From Opitutales bacterium (GTDB lineage Bacteria > Verrucomicrobiota > Verrucomicrobiia > Opitutales > Opitutaceae), in the NCBI GenBank assembly GCA_021772595.1, contig JAJFLS010000411.1:1-16866 (forward strand): a stretch of 16,866 nucleotides of DNA, given 5' to 3'. This document shows positions 6,440-14,914 of this stretch, in pieces. How positions within the stretch are numbered: the stretch's first letter is position 1; each line of letters starts with the position of its first letter. A program made the translations under genes and the position numbers. The notes under the pieces were generated by a model. That model worked only from the letters and a program-made list of their open reading frames with translations, was not told the DNA's origin and did not search any database.

Positions 6440-9241
6440 ATGCCATCCTTATTAACCCGCCAGATTGACTATTGGAGCATTTCGATTCGGCTCGTCGCCG
6501 GTTCGCTAGCGCTCTGTGTCGCGTTGTCCCTGTCGCTCTGGGCGCAGGACGCGGACGAGTATGGAGAGGCTGATTTCAGCCTTGAGGAAAACTACATGGA
6601 GGCGATGGTCTTGCTGGGGCGAGGGGATGCGGAAAGCCTCAAAAAAGCGCCGAAGCTTCTCAAGAAGCTGGCGGTGGCGGGCCATGCGAGATCGCAGAAC
6701 ACGCTGGGCTCACTCTATCGTCACGGGATCGGCGTGATCCAAAACCACAAGCAGGCGACGCGCTGGTTCGCCGAAGCCGCGGAGCAACATTATCCTGAGT
6801 CGATGCTCAGTCTGGCGGAAACCTATATCGAGGGATTTGGCGTCGAAAAGGACTATGCGAAAGCCCGTGAATTGCTGGAGGTCTTGCTTGATCCGGAAAC
6901 GAAATACGAGGTTACGATAGAAGAGTACGGGATGCTTCGCGAAGTTAAGTCGCGCGCCAACTATTTGCTGGGGGTCATTTATTCGAACGGATTTGAAGTG
7001 GAAGCCGATATAGTGAAGGCCATCGACTTGTTCGAGAAAGCGGCCTATGCCGGAGATCAGGACGCGACGATGTATTTGGCGATCACCTACGCCGAGGGTA
7101 CGGAAGTCGAGAAGAGCATCGAAAAGGCGAAGGAGTATTTCGAGCTGCTGGACTTGCAGTCGTCCGACGCGTTGAGGCGTTCGCTGGATTCGGCAAGCCG
7201 CGCAAGCGGCGATCTCGCGGAAGCCCAAAATTTGAAGGAGTACGGCGAGGAGATGCGCAACGCGATCTCCCAGACGATCTTGGGGATGCAGACGCAATTC
7301 GCGAAAGAGGTACTCAATTCGGAGGGAGAGGATTTCGACGCGGAGTTTGCCGCGGGCTTGCTGGAGGTCGCGTCCAATGGCGGCTACGCGGAAGCCCAAT
7401 CAGAATTGGGAGTGCTCTACTATCGCGGCGTTGGCGTGAAGCAAGACTTCGAGAAGGCCGCCTCTCTCATGGTCGACGCGGCCGAGCAGGATTGGGTTAT
7501 TGCCCAATACGATTTGGCCGTGATGATTAAGGAAGGGCGCACCGAAGCGAACGATCTATTCAATGTAGACGAGCTGCTCGAATTTGCGGCGAATCAAGGA
7601 CTTTACGCGGCGCAGGTTCACCTCGAAGGAACCGAAGAAGTGGGCATTCTGAATTCGGAAGAGGCGAAGGAGCTTTGCCTGGAAAGAGCGAAGCAGGATG
7701 ACGCGCGGGCGCTGTACAGTCTGGCCCGCCGAAAAATGGCAGGCTGGCTGGTCGAGCAGGAGACCGATCGAGAGAAACTCGTTGAGCTTTTCAAAGAGTC
7801 GGCAGATTCTGGATACTCGCGTGCTCAGTACACGATGGGTATTCTTTACATGACCGGCGAAGTGGTCGATCAGGATCTTCACACGGGGTACTGGTGGCTG
7901 AAAAGCGCGGCGGCTCAGAATCATCCCATGGCACTGCATCATATCGGAACGTGTTACGCCCAGGGGATTGTCGTGGAAGTAAATTTCGAGGAGGCGTTTC
8001 GATACTTTTCCATGAGCGCTGATTTGGGATTGGATGCGGCGAAAAACAGTTTGGCGTTGTTCTATAACAATGGTGTCCATGTGATCCGGAATGAATGGAA
8101 GGCGAGCGAGTTGTATTTGGAAGCTGCGGACGAAGGAGACCCGACGGCGGCGTTTAATATCGGCAACTGCTTTTTGGACGGAAAGGGCGTGAAACGCGAT
8201 GTCGGCAAAGGCATCGAGTGGATCGGGATTTCCGCCGAGCAGGGGAACCTCCTCGCTTGCGCGCAGATGGCCCACATTTACAATGAAGGCTTGCTGGTCG
8301 ACTACGACGCGGTGGAAGCGGGCTATTGGATGGAAAAGGCGGCGGAGCTGGGAAACCGAAATGCGATGAAGCTGACCGCTTTCAATTACCATTACGGCAA
8401 GGGGATTCCCAAAAACCGCGGGAAGGCCGCGTTTTGGATTTCCGAATACCTGAATCATCCCGGTCCGATGGATACATCTAGACTGATGGTCGATGGCGAG
8501 TACGAGAATATCGCGTTGGCGCAGAAAATTTTTCCGAAGGACTACGCCGCGATGATCGTTTATTCGGACCTCATGACAGATACGCATTGGTCGGGATACG
8601 ATCCGGAAGAGGCTTACAAGATCTACAGCGATCTGGCTCCGATCGGGTTTTACGGGGCGCGTTTTCGTCTAGCGGATCTGCATGCGAATCACGCATTTTC
8701 AAAAGCGAGTCCCAAGAAGGCCTTCAATCTGTACAAGTCGCTCTACGAGGAAAACAAGCAAGCGGACCTCAAAGTGCTGCGAGCCTACGCCGCTCAAGCC
8801 GCGTATTATCTGAACCGCTGCTATGCGGATGGAGTTGGCGTGCGCACGAGCGCCTCGAAGGCTCTCAAATGGCTCGAGGTTTCGGCGGAGTCCGGCTATG
8901 CGATTTCTCAATACGAAATGGGAGTTCGCCAGATCGCGGGCGACGACCCAAAGCTCGATCTTGAGGAAGGGATAAGGTGGCTGATCGCGGCTGCGAATCA
9001 AGGGCACGAGCAGTCGCATGTGGAGCTGGCGAAGCTCAATCTGGAGCGGCCGATTCCCGATCTGGACCAAGAGACTATCATCGCTTGGCTGAAGGATTTG
9101 GTGGATTCCGGTTCCGGCGAGGCTCGGTCCCTGCTCAAGAAGTACGGCATCGAGTATAAGACGCCGCTGCGCAAGCGGGCCGTCCCCGGAGACGAGAAGA
9201 AAGAGGATCGAGATCCCTACACTCCGATAAAGGCGGCTTAG
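6440..9241 (+). CDS. Large exported Sel1-repeat protein
   Basis: A 933-residue protein composed almost entirely of Sel1-like (TPR-related) repeats. A hydrophobic segment at about residues 18-34 (LVAGSLALCVALSLSLW) followed by AQDAD looks like a signal peptide. I count roughly 15-18 repeats of about 36 residues between residues 75 and 890. Examples are LGSLYRHGIGV followed by KQATRWFAEAAEQ, and LGVLYYRGVGV followed by FEKAASLMVDAAEQ; several are degenerate. The C terminus is short and charged. Sel1 arrays act as protein-interaction scaffolds; no enzymatic motif is present. This is unusually long for the family in bacteria. It is the middle gene of the exported block, with gaps of 88 bases before and 135 bases to the DUF1552 start, so it may have its own promoter. 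No Shine-Dalgarno sequence precedes the ATG. Confidence 0.9.
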   Translation: MPSLLTRQIDYWSISIRLVAGSLALCVALSLSLWAQDADEYGEADFSLEENYMEAMVLLGRGDAESLKKAPKLLKKLAVAGHARSQNTLGSLYRHGIGVIQNHKQATRWFAEAAEQHYPESMLSLAETYIEGFGVEKDYAKARELLEVLLDPETKYEVTIEEYGMLREVKSRANYLLGVIYSNGFEVEADIVKAIDLFEKAAYAGDQDATMYLAITYAEGTEVEKSIEKAKEYFELLDLQSSDALRRSLDSASRASGDLAEAQNLKEYGEEMRNAISQTILGMQTQFAKEVLNSEGEDFDAEFAAGLLEVASNGGYAEAQSELGVLYYRGVGVKQDFEKAASLMVDAAEQDWVIAQYDLAVMIKEGRTEANDLFNVDELLEFAANQGLYAAQVHLEGTEEVGILNSEEAKELCLERAKQDDARALYSLARRKMAGWLVEQETDREKLVELFKESADSGYSRAQYTMGILYMTGEVVDQDLHTGYWWLKSAAAQNHPMALHHIGTCYAQGIVVEVNFEEAFRYFSMSADLGLDAAKNSLALFYNNGVHVIRNEWKASELYLEAADEGDPTAAFNIGNCFLDGKGVKRDVGKGIEWIGISAEQGNLLACAQMAHIYNEGLLVDYDAVEAGYWMEKAAELGNRNAMKLTAFNYHYGKGIPKNRGKAAFWISEYLNHPGPMDTSRLMVDGEYENIALAQKIFPKDYAAMIVYSDLMTDTHWSGYDPEEAYKIYSDLAPIGFYGARFRLADLHANHAFSKASPKKAFNLYKSLYEENKQADLKVLRAYAAQAAYYLNRCYADGVGVRTSASKALKWLEVSAESGYAISQYEMGVRQIAGDDPKLDLEEGIRWLIAAANQGHEQSHVELAKLNLERPIPDLDQETIIAWLKDLVDSGSGEARSLLKKYGIEYKTPLRKRAVPGDEKKEDRDPYTPIKAA

Positions 9242-9325
9242 GGTTTGTCGGATTCGCTAAGTTTATCGTTTTCAGCCAGTTGTCGATCGAGTCCAAAAAG
9301 AGGGCGTTTACGGAAATACTCGTAG

Positions 9326-9354
9326 TTGACCGGAGTGCCGGTCTGCTGTACTGT
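9326..9354 (+). promoter_or_regulatory. Possible sigma-70-like promoter for the DUF1552/DUF1592 pair
   Basis: TTGACC (9326-9331) and TACTGT (9349-9354) are spaced by 17 bases, ending 22 bases before the ATG at 9377. The -35 box matches five of six consensus positions and the -10 box is weak. A better-looking TATAAG at 9355 is 23 bases from the -35 box, which is too far. The candidate rests on this single pair only. Confidence 0.3.
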
Positions 9355-9376
9355 TATAAGTTCCCAATCAATTGCT

Positions 9377-10684
9377 ATGCCCGTTTCAACAAAGCTAAAT
9401 CGCCGGACGTTCCTGCGTGGGGTAGGCGCTGCTCTGGCGTTGCCTTCCCTCGAATGCATGCTGCCCCAGGGGGCTCGCGCGTTGGCCGCCGCCTCTGCGA
9501 GCGGAAACCCCAAGCGGTTTCTCGCGGTCCACGTGGCACTGGGGATGTACGGGCCGGAGTTTTTCCCGAGTCAAACGGGTGTGGGCTACGAGTTGCCCAA
9601 GCTATTGGCGCCGATGGCGAAGGTGCGGGACGATTTCACGGTTTTCAGTAATTTGGAGCATCCTACGGTGATGGGCGGCCATCGCGGGATCGTGGGGTTT
9701 CTGACGGGCGTCAACGTGTTCGGATTTCCGGGCTACGACTACAAGAATACTATTTCGCTGGACCAGGCCTATGCACGGCACGTGGGTTCGGAAACGCGTT
9801 TCGATTCGCTGCAGCTCGCTACGAGCGGAAACCACGGCTCGTCAAGCTGGGATATTTCGTGGTCAGCCGAAGGGGTTGCACAAGCGTCAATAAGCCATCC
9901 GCGTCGCGCTTTCCAAAAGCTATTTGCGGACGAGGAGGCCGGAAATGCGACAGAGCGTCAGCGAGCGTATGCGCGGCGAGTGAGTTTGCTGGATCGCGTT
10001 CTGGACCAGGCGAAATCTTTGGATCGCCGATTGGGTGAGGCGGATCGCGAAAAGATGGACGAGTATTTGACGTCTGTTCGAACGGTTGAAAGACGTATCG
10101 AAAAGGCGGAGGAGTGGGCGAATATTCCGAAGCCGAAAGTCGATCGAGAGGCGCCGCGGTTCAATTCGAATGAGGATGTGGATATGTTCGAGAACGCTCA
10201 GATCATGTACGATCTGGTGGCGTTGGCATTCGAGACAGATTCGACCCGCAGCATTACGCTGCAAGTTCCTTCGACGGGAGTGGTTTTCAATAATATCGAT
10301 GGCGTGAATGAAGGCTATCACGGCGTTTCGCATCACGGAAAAGAGGAAGGCAAGATCCGCCAGCTGCTTGAAATCGAAAGTCGGCACACGACTCAGCTCG
10401 CCGGGTTTGTCGAACGGATTGGAAACACTAGCGAAAATGGCGAACGTCTCCTAGATTCAACTACGGTTCTATTCGGTTCGGGTCTCGGCAACGCATCTTC
10501 GCATTCGAATCGGAAACTGCCTGTGCTCGTAGCCGGTGGCGGATTTAAGACTCACGGTCAGCATATAGATGTGGGTGAAAAACCCCCGCCGCTCTGTGAT
10601 CTTTACGTCTCGATTCTGCAAAAGTGCGGCGTGCCGATCGATCAGTTCGCGACAAGCGCAGGAACGCTGAACGAATTGGTCTAA
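9377..10684 (+). CDS. Tat-exported DUF1552 protein
   Basis: A 435-residue member of DUF1552 (PF07586), a family of unknown activity widespread in Planctomycetes and Verrucomicrobia. Starting at 9377 puts a twin-arginine signal at the N terminus: N8-R9-R10-T-F-L-R, then the hydrophobic GVGAALALPSLE. An in-frame ATG at 9326 would add 17 residues before it and is less likely. The family pattern is clear: a KRFLAVHVALGMYGPEFFP start, HRGIVGFLTG, a central helical part with SVRTVERRIEKAEEW, and the end motif FGSGLGNASSHSNRKLPVLV followed by AGGG. Tat export suggests folding, perhaps with a cofactor, before export. It lies 3 bases before the DUF1592-type gene, so the two are almost certainly translated from one message. 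No Shine-Dalgarno sequence is seen. Confidence 0.93.
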   Translation: MPVSTKLNRRTFLRGVGAALALPSLECMLPQGARALAAASASGNPKRFLAVHVALGMYGPEFFPSQTGVGYELPKLLAPMAKVRDDFTVFSNLEHPTVMGGHRGIVGFLTGVNVFGFPGYDYKNTISLDQAYARHVGSETRFDSLQLATSGNHGSSSWDISWSAEGVAQASISHPRRAFQKLFADEEAGNATERQRAYARRVSLLDRVLDQAKSLDRRLGEADREKMDEYLTSVRTVERRIEKAEEWANIPKPKVDREAPRFNSNEDVDMFENAQIMYDLVALAFETDSTRSITLQVPSTGVVFNNIDGVNEGYHGVSHHGKEEGKIRQLLEIESRHTTQLAGFVERIGNTSENGERLLDSTTVLFGSGLGNASSHSNRKLPVLVAGGGFKTHGQHIDVGEKPPPLCDLYVSILQKCGVPIDQFATSAGTLNELV

Positions 10685-10687
10685 ACG

Positions 10688-13012
10688 ATGAACGGTCGTC
10701 CTGCTTTCTTCCGAGTACTCGTGTTCGGCTTGGCCTTCGGTTTCGCTAGCGAAGCCCTAGTCGAAGGGTCGCCTGAGTTTGTTGCCGACTTCTTCGAGAA
10801 CCACTGCGTGGAGTGCCACAATTCGGATAAGATGAAAGGCGATTTCGTCATCGAGCCGCTGATCGAGCGTACCGAAATCGCGGATACCGGCAATGCTTTC
10901 GATTGGGAGATGGTGCTCGACATGCTCAATCTCGAAGAGATGCCGCCCGAAAAGGAGCCGCAGCCGGACGAGGCGGATTTGCTGACAACGGTCCGTTGGA
11001 TAACGCAGGAATTGGAGACCTACCACTCGGAATCCGAAGTAGAGACGCCGTCGAGTTTGCGACGCCTGAACCGTTCCGAATACCGAAATACCATTCGCGA
11101 TTTGCTCGGGATCGAGTTCGAGCCGAACGACAGTTTCCCTGCCGACGAAACGATTGAAGGCTTCGACAATGTCGGGCAGGCGCTGAGAGTCTCGGCGACT
11201 CTGCTGGAGAAATATCTTGAGGCAGCGGAGACAATTACGAGTCGAGCGATTGTCGAAGGGGAGCGGCCCGAAAGACGGACGATCGTGGCGGCCGGCGATG
11301 GACTTGAATGCGATCCAAGTTTAGGCATTAAGCGCGATGGAGGGATCGAGCTGGTTTCAGGTCGGGAATTCCGATCGCGCATTTTTTCCAAAGAGGCAGC
11401 GGATTACGAAGGGAACTATCGGGTTCGTATGAAAGTGGCTCCGTTTCGAGGGAAGGGGAACAAGGTCCGAGTCAACGTGAGAATCGGTCCGGCGACCAAT
11501 GGCCCCGCATCTCTCAAGACGGTCGACGTGTTTCACATCGACGAAGAATCAACTCTGGAAGTAACCGCTCGTCTTCGGCCGGGCGAGGCGGTGCATGTTT
11601 CCTATCCGGACGGGCCGCAGTTTCCGAACAACGGAGCGATAAAAGACTACGACGGCCCCGGCATTTTCGTTAGCGAGATTGAAACCGTTGGGCCGCTGAT
11701 TGAGCACTGGCCGCTCGCGGGGCATCAGAGATTGTTTGAGCCTGCGAAGGGCGATCGGTCGTTCAAAGGGGCGAAGGCGATTCTTGAGGCCTTCGCTCGA
11801 CGCGCTTATCGACGGCCAGTCAAGAGCTCGGATCTGCGACCCTTGTTTCAAACCTATCGCGACCAAACCAGAGAGGAGGCGACCTTCGAAGAAGGTATCC
11901 GCGCGGCGATCCAAGTATGCTTGTGTTCCCCGAAATTCGTCTACCTGAATTTGCCTCCAAAAAAGGGGGACATGGATAGGCTCGATCAATATGGTTTGGC
12001 ATCGCGGCTATCGTATTTCCTTTGGAGTTCGACGCCTGACGATGCTCTTTTGGCGGCTGCTGCCTCGGGAGGACTGTCTGATCGGGAGGAGCTCGAGGCC
12101 CAAGTGGAGCGGTTGCTTGAGGATCCGCGTGCGGAATCGTTTATTTCCAATTTCGTGGGACAGTGGTTGAAGATGAGGGAGGTAGGGAGCATGAAGCCGG
12201 ATCGCCGGTTCTTCCCGACCTACGACGGGGCGCTGGGTGCTTCAATGCGGTCGGAGACGGAGCGTTTCATCGCCCATTTGCTCGATGAGGATTTATCGAT
12301 TTTCAATGTGCTTGATAGCGATTTCACTTTTCTCAACGAGCGTCTGGCGAGTCACTACGGGATCGATGGCGTGAGTGGTCGCGAATTTCGAAAAGTGTCG
12401 TTGGATCCCAAATACGAGCGAGGTGGCGTTCTCGGGCATGCGAGCTTTCTCATGATAACGTCGAACGGCACCAATACTTCGCCAGTGGCAAGGGGCGTGT
12501 ATGTTCTCGATAATCTTATGGGTACGCCGCCGCCGGATCCGCCGCCGAATGTTGATCCGATAGAACCGGATACGCGGGGCTCTACGACGATGCGCGAGCA
12601 GATAGAGCGGCATCGTGACACGCCGACTTGCTTTGAGTGCCATCAGAAGATCGATCCGATCGGGCTCGCTTTGGAAGGGTTCGATCCGGTTGGGTATCGA
12701 AGAAGTTATTACAAAGTGCCTGGTTCAGGAGGGACGACCAAGGACGGTCTCGAAGTGCTTACGCATTCGGAAACAGCTGAGGGAGAGAGAATCGAAGGAG
12801 CGGATGATCTGCGGAGCTACCTTCTTGGTCGGAAGCATTTGTTCGCTCGGAATTTGGCGGAGAAGTTGCTCGTCTACGGAACGGGCCGGAAGCCGGACTT
12901 CCAGGACGATCAAGCCGCGCTCGAAATCGCCGCGAAGATGGAAAGCGGCGAGAGCGGATTCCGAACGCTCGTTCATGAGATCGTTCAGAGCGACGCGTTT
13001 GTGCGGCCGTGA
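10688..13012 (+). CDS. Exported c-type cytochrome with DUF1587/1595/1592/1588/1585 domains
   Basis: A 774-residue multidomain protein. A signal peptide covers about residues 1-26. A Planctomycete-type cytochrome c domain follows, with haem motif C40-V-E-C-H44. Then come DUF1587 (about 123-188, RRLNRSEYRNTIRDLLGIE), a beta-rich, possibly carbohydrate-binding segment (about 200-345), DUF1595 (about 352-420, with CLCSPKFVYL), DUF1592 (about 431-560), DUF1588 (about 565-665) and DUF1585 (about 685-774). A second CxxCH, C648-F-E-C-H652, lies in the DUF1588 part (TPTCFECHQKIDPIG). The family's reaction is unknown; covalent haem implies electron transfer outside the cytoplasm. It is paired with the DUF1552 gene 3 bases upstream, a combination recurrent in these phyla. 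Transcription probably ends at the hairpin from 13022. Confidence 0.93.
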   Translation: MNGRPAFFRVLVFGLAFGFASEALVEGSPEFVADFFENHCVECHNSDKMKGDFVIEPLIERTEIADTGNAFDWEMVLDMLNLEEMPPEKEPQPDEADLLTTVRWITQELETYHSESEVETPSSLRRLNRSEYRNTIRDLLGIEFEPNDSFPADETIEGFDNVGQALRVSATLLEKYLEAAETITSRAIVEGERPERRTIVAAGDGLECDPSLGIKRDGGIELVSGREFRSRIFSKEAADYEGNYRVRMKVAPFRGKGNKVRVNVRIGPATNGPASLKTVDVFHIDEESTLEVTARLRPGEAVHVSYPDGPQFPNNGAIKDYDGPGIFVSEIETVGPLIEHWPLAGHQRLFEPAKGDRSFKGAKAILEAFARRAYRRPVKSSDLRPLFQTYRDQTREEATFEEGIRAAIQVCLCSPKFVYLNLPPKKGDMDRLDQYGLASRLSYFLWSSTPDDALLAAAASGGLSDREELEAQVERLLEDPRAESFISNFVGQWLKMREVGSMKPDRRFFPTYDGALGASMRSETERFIAHLLDEDLSIFNVLDSDFTFLNERLASHYGIDGVSGREFRKVSLDPKYERGGVLGHASFLMITSNGTNTSPVARGVYVLDNLMGTPPPDPPPNVDPIEPDTRGSTTMREQIERHRDTPTCFECHQKIDPIGLALEGFDPVGYRRSYYKVPGSGGTTKDGLEVLTHSETAEGERIEGADDLRSYLLGRKHLFARNLAEKLLVYGTGRKPDFQDDQAALEIAAKMESGESGFRTLVHEIVQSDAFVRP

Positions 13013-13021
13013 GAGAACGTT

Positions 13022-13089
13022 AGCTGCTTGCAGGCGATTGGATTTCTGGCTGCGAAAATCGATTAATCGCGTGCAAGCAGGCTCCTACA
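13022..13089. repeat. REP-like inverted doublet between convergent genes; possible bidirectional terminator
   Basis: On the minus strand from 13089 the sequence contains GAGCCTGCTTGCACGCGATT. About 25 bases further on is its inverted partner, which on the plus strand reads AGCTGCTTGCAGGCGATT (13022-13039). The arms match with one gap and one mismatch, giving a stem of about 17 bp. The unit TGTAGGAGC..GCTTGC..GCGAT resembles the REP sequences of Pseudomonas, and paired inverted units resemble REPINs. It fills the 90 bases between the stop codons of two convergent genes, where it could end transcription from both sides. The left unit is more degenerate and lacks the GTAGGAG head. Confidence 0.7.
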
Positions 13090-13102
13090 ATCGATTCCCG
13101 GT

Positions 13103-14689
13103 TTAGTTCTGGTGGACGTATTTGTAGCGCATCCGGAGTTCGCTTTCGGAAGGCATGTCGACGTCGATGTTTCGGTCCAGAGCGGATTCGATCCGGTTGG
13201 TCTGGCTTTCGTTGAGCTCGCCGTAGGCTAGCGGCTTTCCTTTGGAATCCACCGCGAACGTGATCTGCTTGTCTTTCTGCGAAACGCTGAGTTTCACGGA
13301 GCCTTCCTTCCATTGGTAGATCGCGATCTCCAGGAGATTGCTGAGCACGCTTTCGAGCAGTTCCTCATCAATCTCCACATCGATGTCGTCTTTGAAATCG
13401 GCGTCGACGCTGACGTTTTCGACTTCCTTAGAGTAGTCGTTGACGAGCTCGAAAACGAGCGTCTGGAGAGCGGACAGTTTCGTCGCGTCGGGCATTGGCG
13501 ACTCGGGCTGCGGGGTTGGTTCGCTTTCGACGATCTCCGCTTCCGCTTCGATTGCGGCGGGCTCTTCCTCTTCTTCCACTGGATCGGGAGATTTTTCCGT
13601 CTCACTTTGCTCGACGACTGGATCAGGTAAATGGAGTTTCAAGGCAGGCGCGGTTTCAGCGGGTTCGGGCTGGATCTGCGGCTCGATCGCTTCGGGTTGA
13701 GATTCGGGCTCTTCGTCCTCGGCCGGTTCATCCTGGTTCTGCGTTTCGGATACGTGTTCTGCGGCGAGCACTATTTCGGTGTCCCGGGTTTGAGTTTCCT
13801 CAATCGGCGCGGCGGGCTTGTCGTCCTCTTCCTCTTCGGTATCGATCGGCTCGATGGTCGGAAGCACGTCGTCGGGTGTGATGTCTTCCAGAAGCGAAAG
13901 CTGGATTTCGCTTTGGCGATGAATCTCGGCGAGCTCTTCGCCCAGTCTAGCGAGAGAAGTTTCGTTCCAGGCGCTCTCGAGTCGTTTCGAGAGATTGTTG
14001 ATGACGGATGTGGGGCTTTTCAGCTTGCTGATGAAATTCGGGATCCAGATCGAGCGCGCGGAGGCGTTGGAGACAGCGCGTTCCATTTGAGCGTAGATTT
14101 CTTCCGCTCTCATTTTCACTTCTCGGCCGACTTTAGTTTTGCGTTCGGTTTCGAGGGAGGTTTCCAGGACTTCATTCGATGCGGCGAGCGACAGGTTTTC
14201 GACGCGGAGTTCTTTTTGCGATTGCGTGAGGTCGCTAATTTCCTGGGCGTGTCGTTCGCCGATGGATTTCGAGGTTTCCAGCTCGTTTTTGGTTTTCCCA
14301 AGCTCGGCTTCGGTTTCGGTCAAATTCTGTTCGATTTCCGAGACGCGCAAATTTTGGCTTTCGAGGAAGTGCTTCAGATCGTCTTCCTCCTTGAGTTTGC
14401 TTTTCCGCTGGAAAGCGTAGCCGCTGGAATCGCCTTCGCGGGCTTGGCGGGCGAGCTCGTTGATGGGATTGGCGATGACGCTAACGAGCCGTTTGAGGGC
14501 CAGCAGAAGCGAGAGCAAAAGAATGCCGGAAATGGGCAGCCAAAGAAGGTCCGGTGAAATTCTCAATTGGGCGGCCGCGCTGCTGCGATACGCCTCGAGT
14601 TGAGGGATCGTCATGAATGCCGCCGCTGCTATTTGAAGCGAAATGCAGATCGCGAAATAGCGTTTTATATGTGTCTGGATATTGTTCAC
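13103..14689 (-). CDS. Membrane protein with histidine-kinase architecture but no phospho-accepting histidine
   Basis: A 528-residue protein starting at a GTG (14689) with AAAGAGG 9 bases upstream. Two hydrophobic segments lie at about 12-28 and 47-66, followed by a HAMP-like stretch (about 68-112, ANPINELARQAREGD) and a long coiled coil (about 113-208). Residues 213-270 resemble the dimerisation helices of histidine kinases: IPNFISKLKSPTSVINNLSKR aligns with the usual S-H-E-L-R-T-P motif, but the His-Glu pair is replaced by Lys222. An acidic, Pro/Glu-rich linker covers about 278-415. The C terminus (416-528) resembles a worn ATP-binding domain: N451 in SNLLEIA fits the N box and D481 in VDSKGKP fits a degraded DxGxG. 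It is probably a pseudo-kinase or signalling scaffold. No response regulator is adjacent. The architecture reading is inference from motifs. Confidence 0.72.
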   Translation of the reverse strand: MNNIQTHIKRYFAICISLQIAAAAFMTIPQLEAYRSSAAAQLRISPDLLWLPISGILLLSLLLALKRLVSVIANPINELARQAREGDSSGYAFQRKSKLKEEDDLKHFLESQNLRVSEIEQNLTETEAELGKTKNELETSKSIGERHAQEISDLTQSQKELRVENLSLAASNEVLETSLETERKTKVGREVKMRAEEIYAQMERAVSNASARSIWIPNFISKLKSPTSVINNLSKRLESAWNETSLARLGEELAEIHRQSEIQLSLLEDITPDDVLPTIEPIDTEEEEDDKPAAPIEETQTRDTEIVLAAEHVSETQNQDEPAEDEEPESQPEAIEPQIQPEPAETAPALKLHLPDPVVEQSETEKSPDPVEEEEEPAAIEAEAEIVESEPTPQPESPMPDATKLSALQTLVFELVNDYSKEVENVSVDADFKDDIDVEIDEELLESVLSNLLEIAIYQWKEGSVKLSVSQKDKQITFAVDSKGKPLAYGELNESQTNRIESALDRNIDVDMPSESELRMRYKYVHQN

Positions 14690-14698
14690 TTCGGGATG

Positions 14699-14705
14699 CC
14701 TCTTT
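14699..14705 (-). promoter_or_regulatory. Ribosome-binding site of the kinase-like gene
   Basis: AAAGAGG on the minus strand, 9 bases before the GTG at 14689. It supports the GTG as start codon and is one of only two clear Shine-Dalgarno sites in the window. Confidence 0.55.
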
Positions 14706-14886
14706 AATGGGTTTGTTCTTCCCGATGAGAATCGTCCAAATCGGCCCGAACTGAACCAATCTGACCGCCGGAAAGGATCGACTAGGTAATTGAGGGGCGA
14801 TGGCGCTTATAGCGGACCGAAAAGCTGCTCACGAACAGTGATCCACGCTAGGGATAATTGCGGCTTCAGCAGGTGAATCGCTCAGA

Positions 14887-14903
14887 CGGGGAGCGCCGCC
14901 CCG
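14887..14903 (-). terminator. GC-rich hairpin just after the GtrA-like gene
   Basis: CGGGG and CCCCG form a 5-bp stem around a 7-base loop, 11 bases after the stop codon of the GtrA-like gene on the minus strand. There is no T-run after it, so it may be a weak or factor-assisted terminator or a worn REP-like unit. The remaining intergenic stretch (14706-14886) shows no gene. Confidence 0.4.
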
Positions 14904-14914
14904 ACAAGATGGAC

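Noticed and set aside
7556..8587. 343-codon minus-strand reading frame inside the Sel1 gene
   Set aside because: Antisense to regular Sel1 repeats that clearly encode protein on the plus strand; no recognisable domain.
13631..14557. 308-codon plus-strand reading frame opposite the kinase-like gene
   Set aside because: Its Phe/Gly/Arg-rich composition is the antisense of the Glu/Ser/Lys-rich coiled coil and acidic linker; no family motif or ribosome-binding site.
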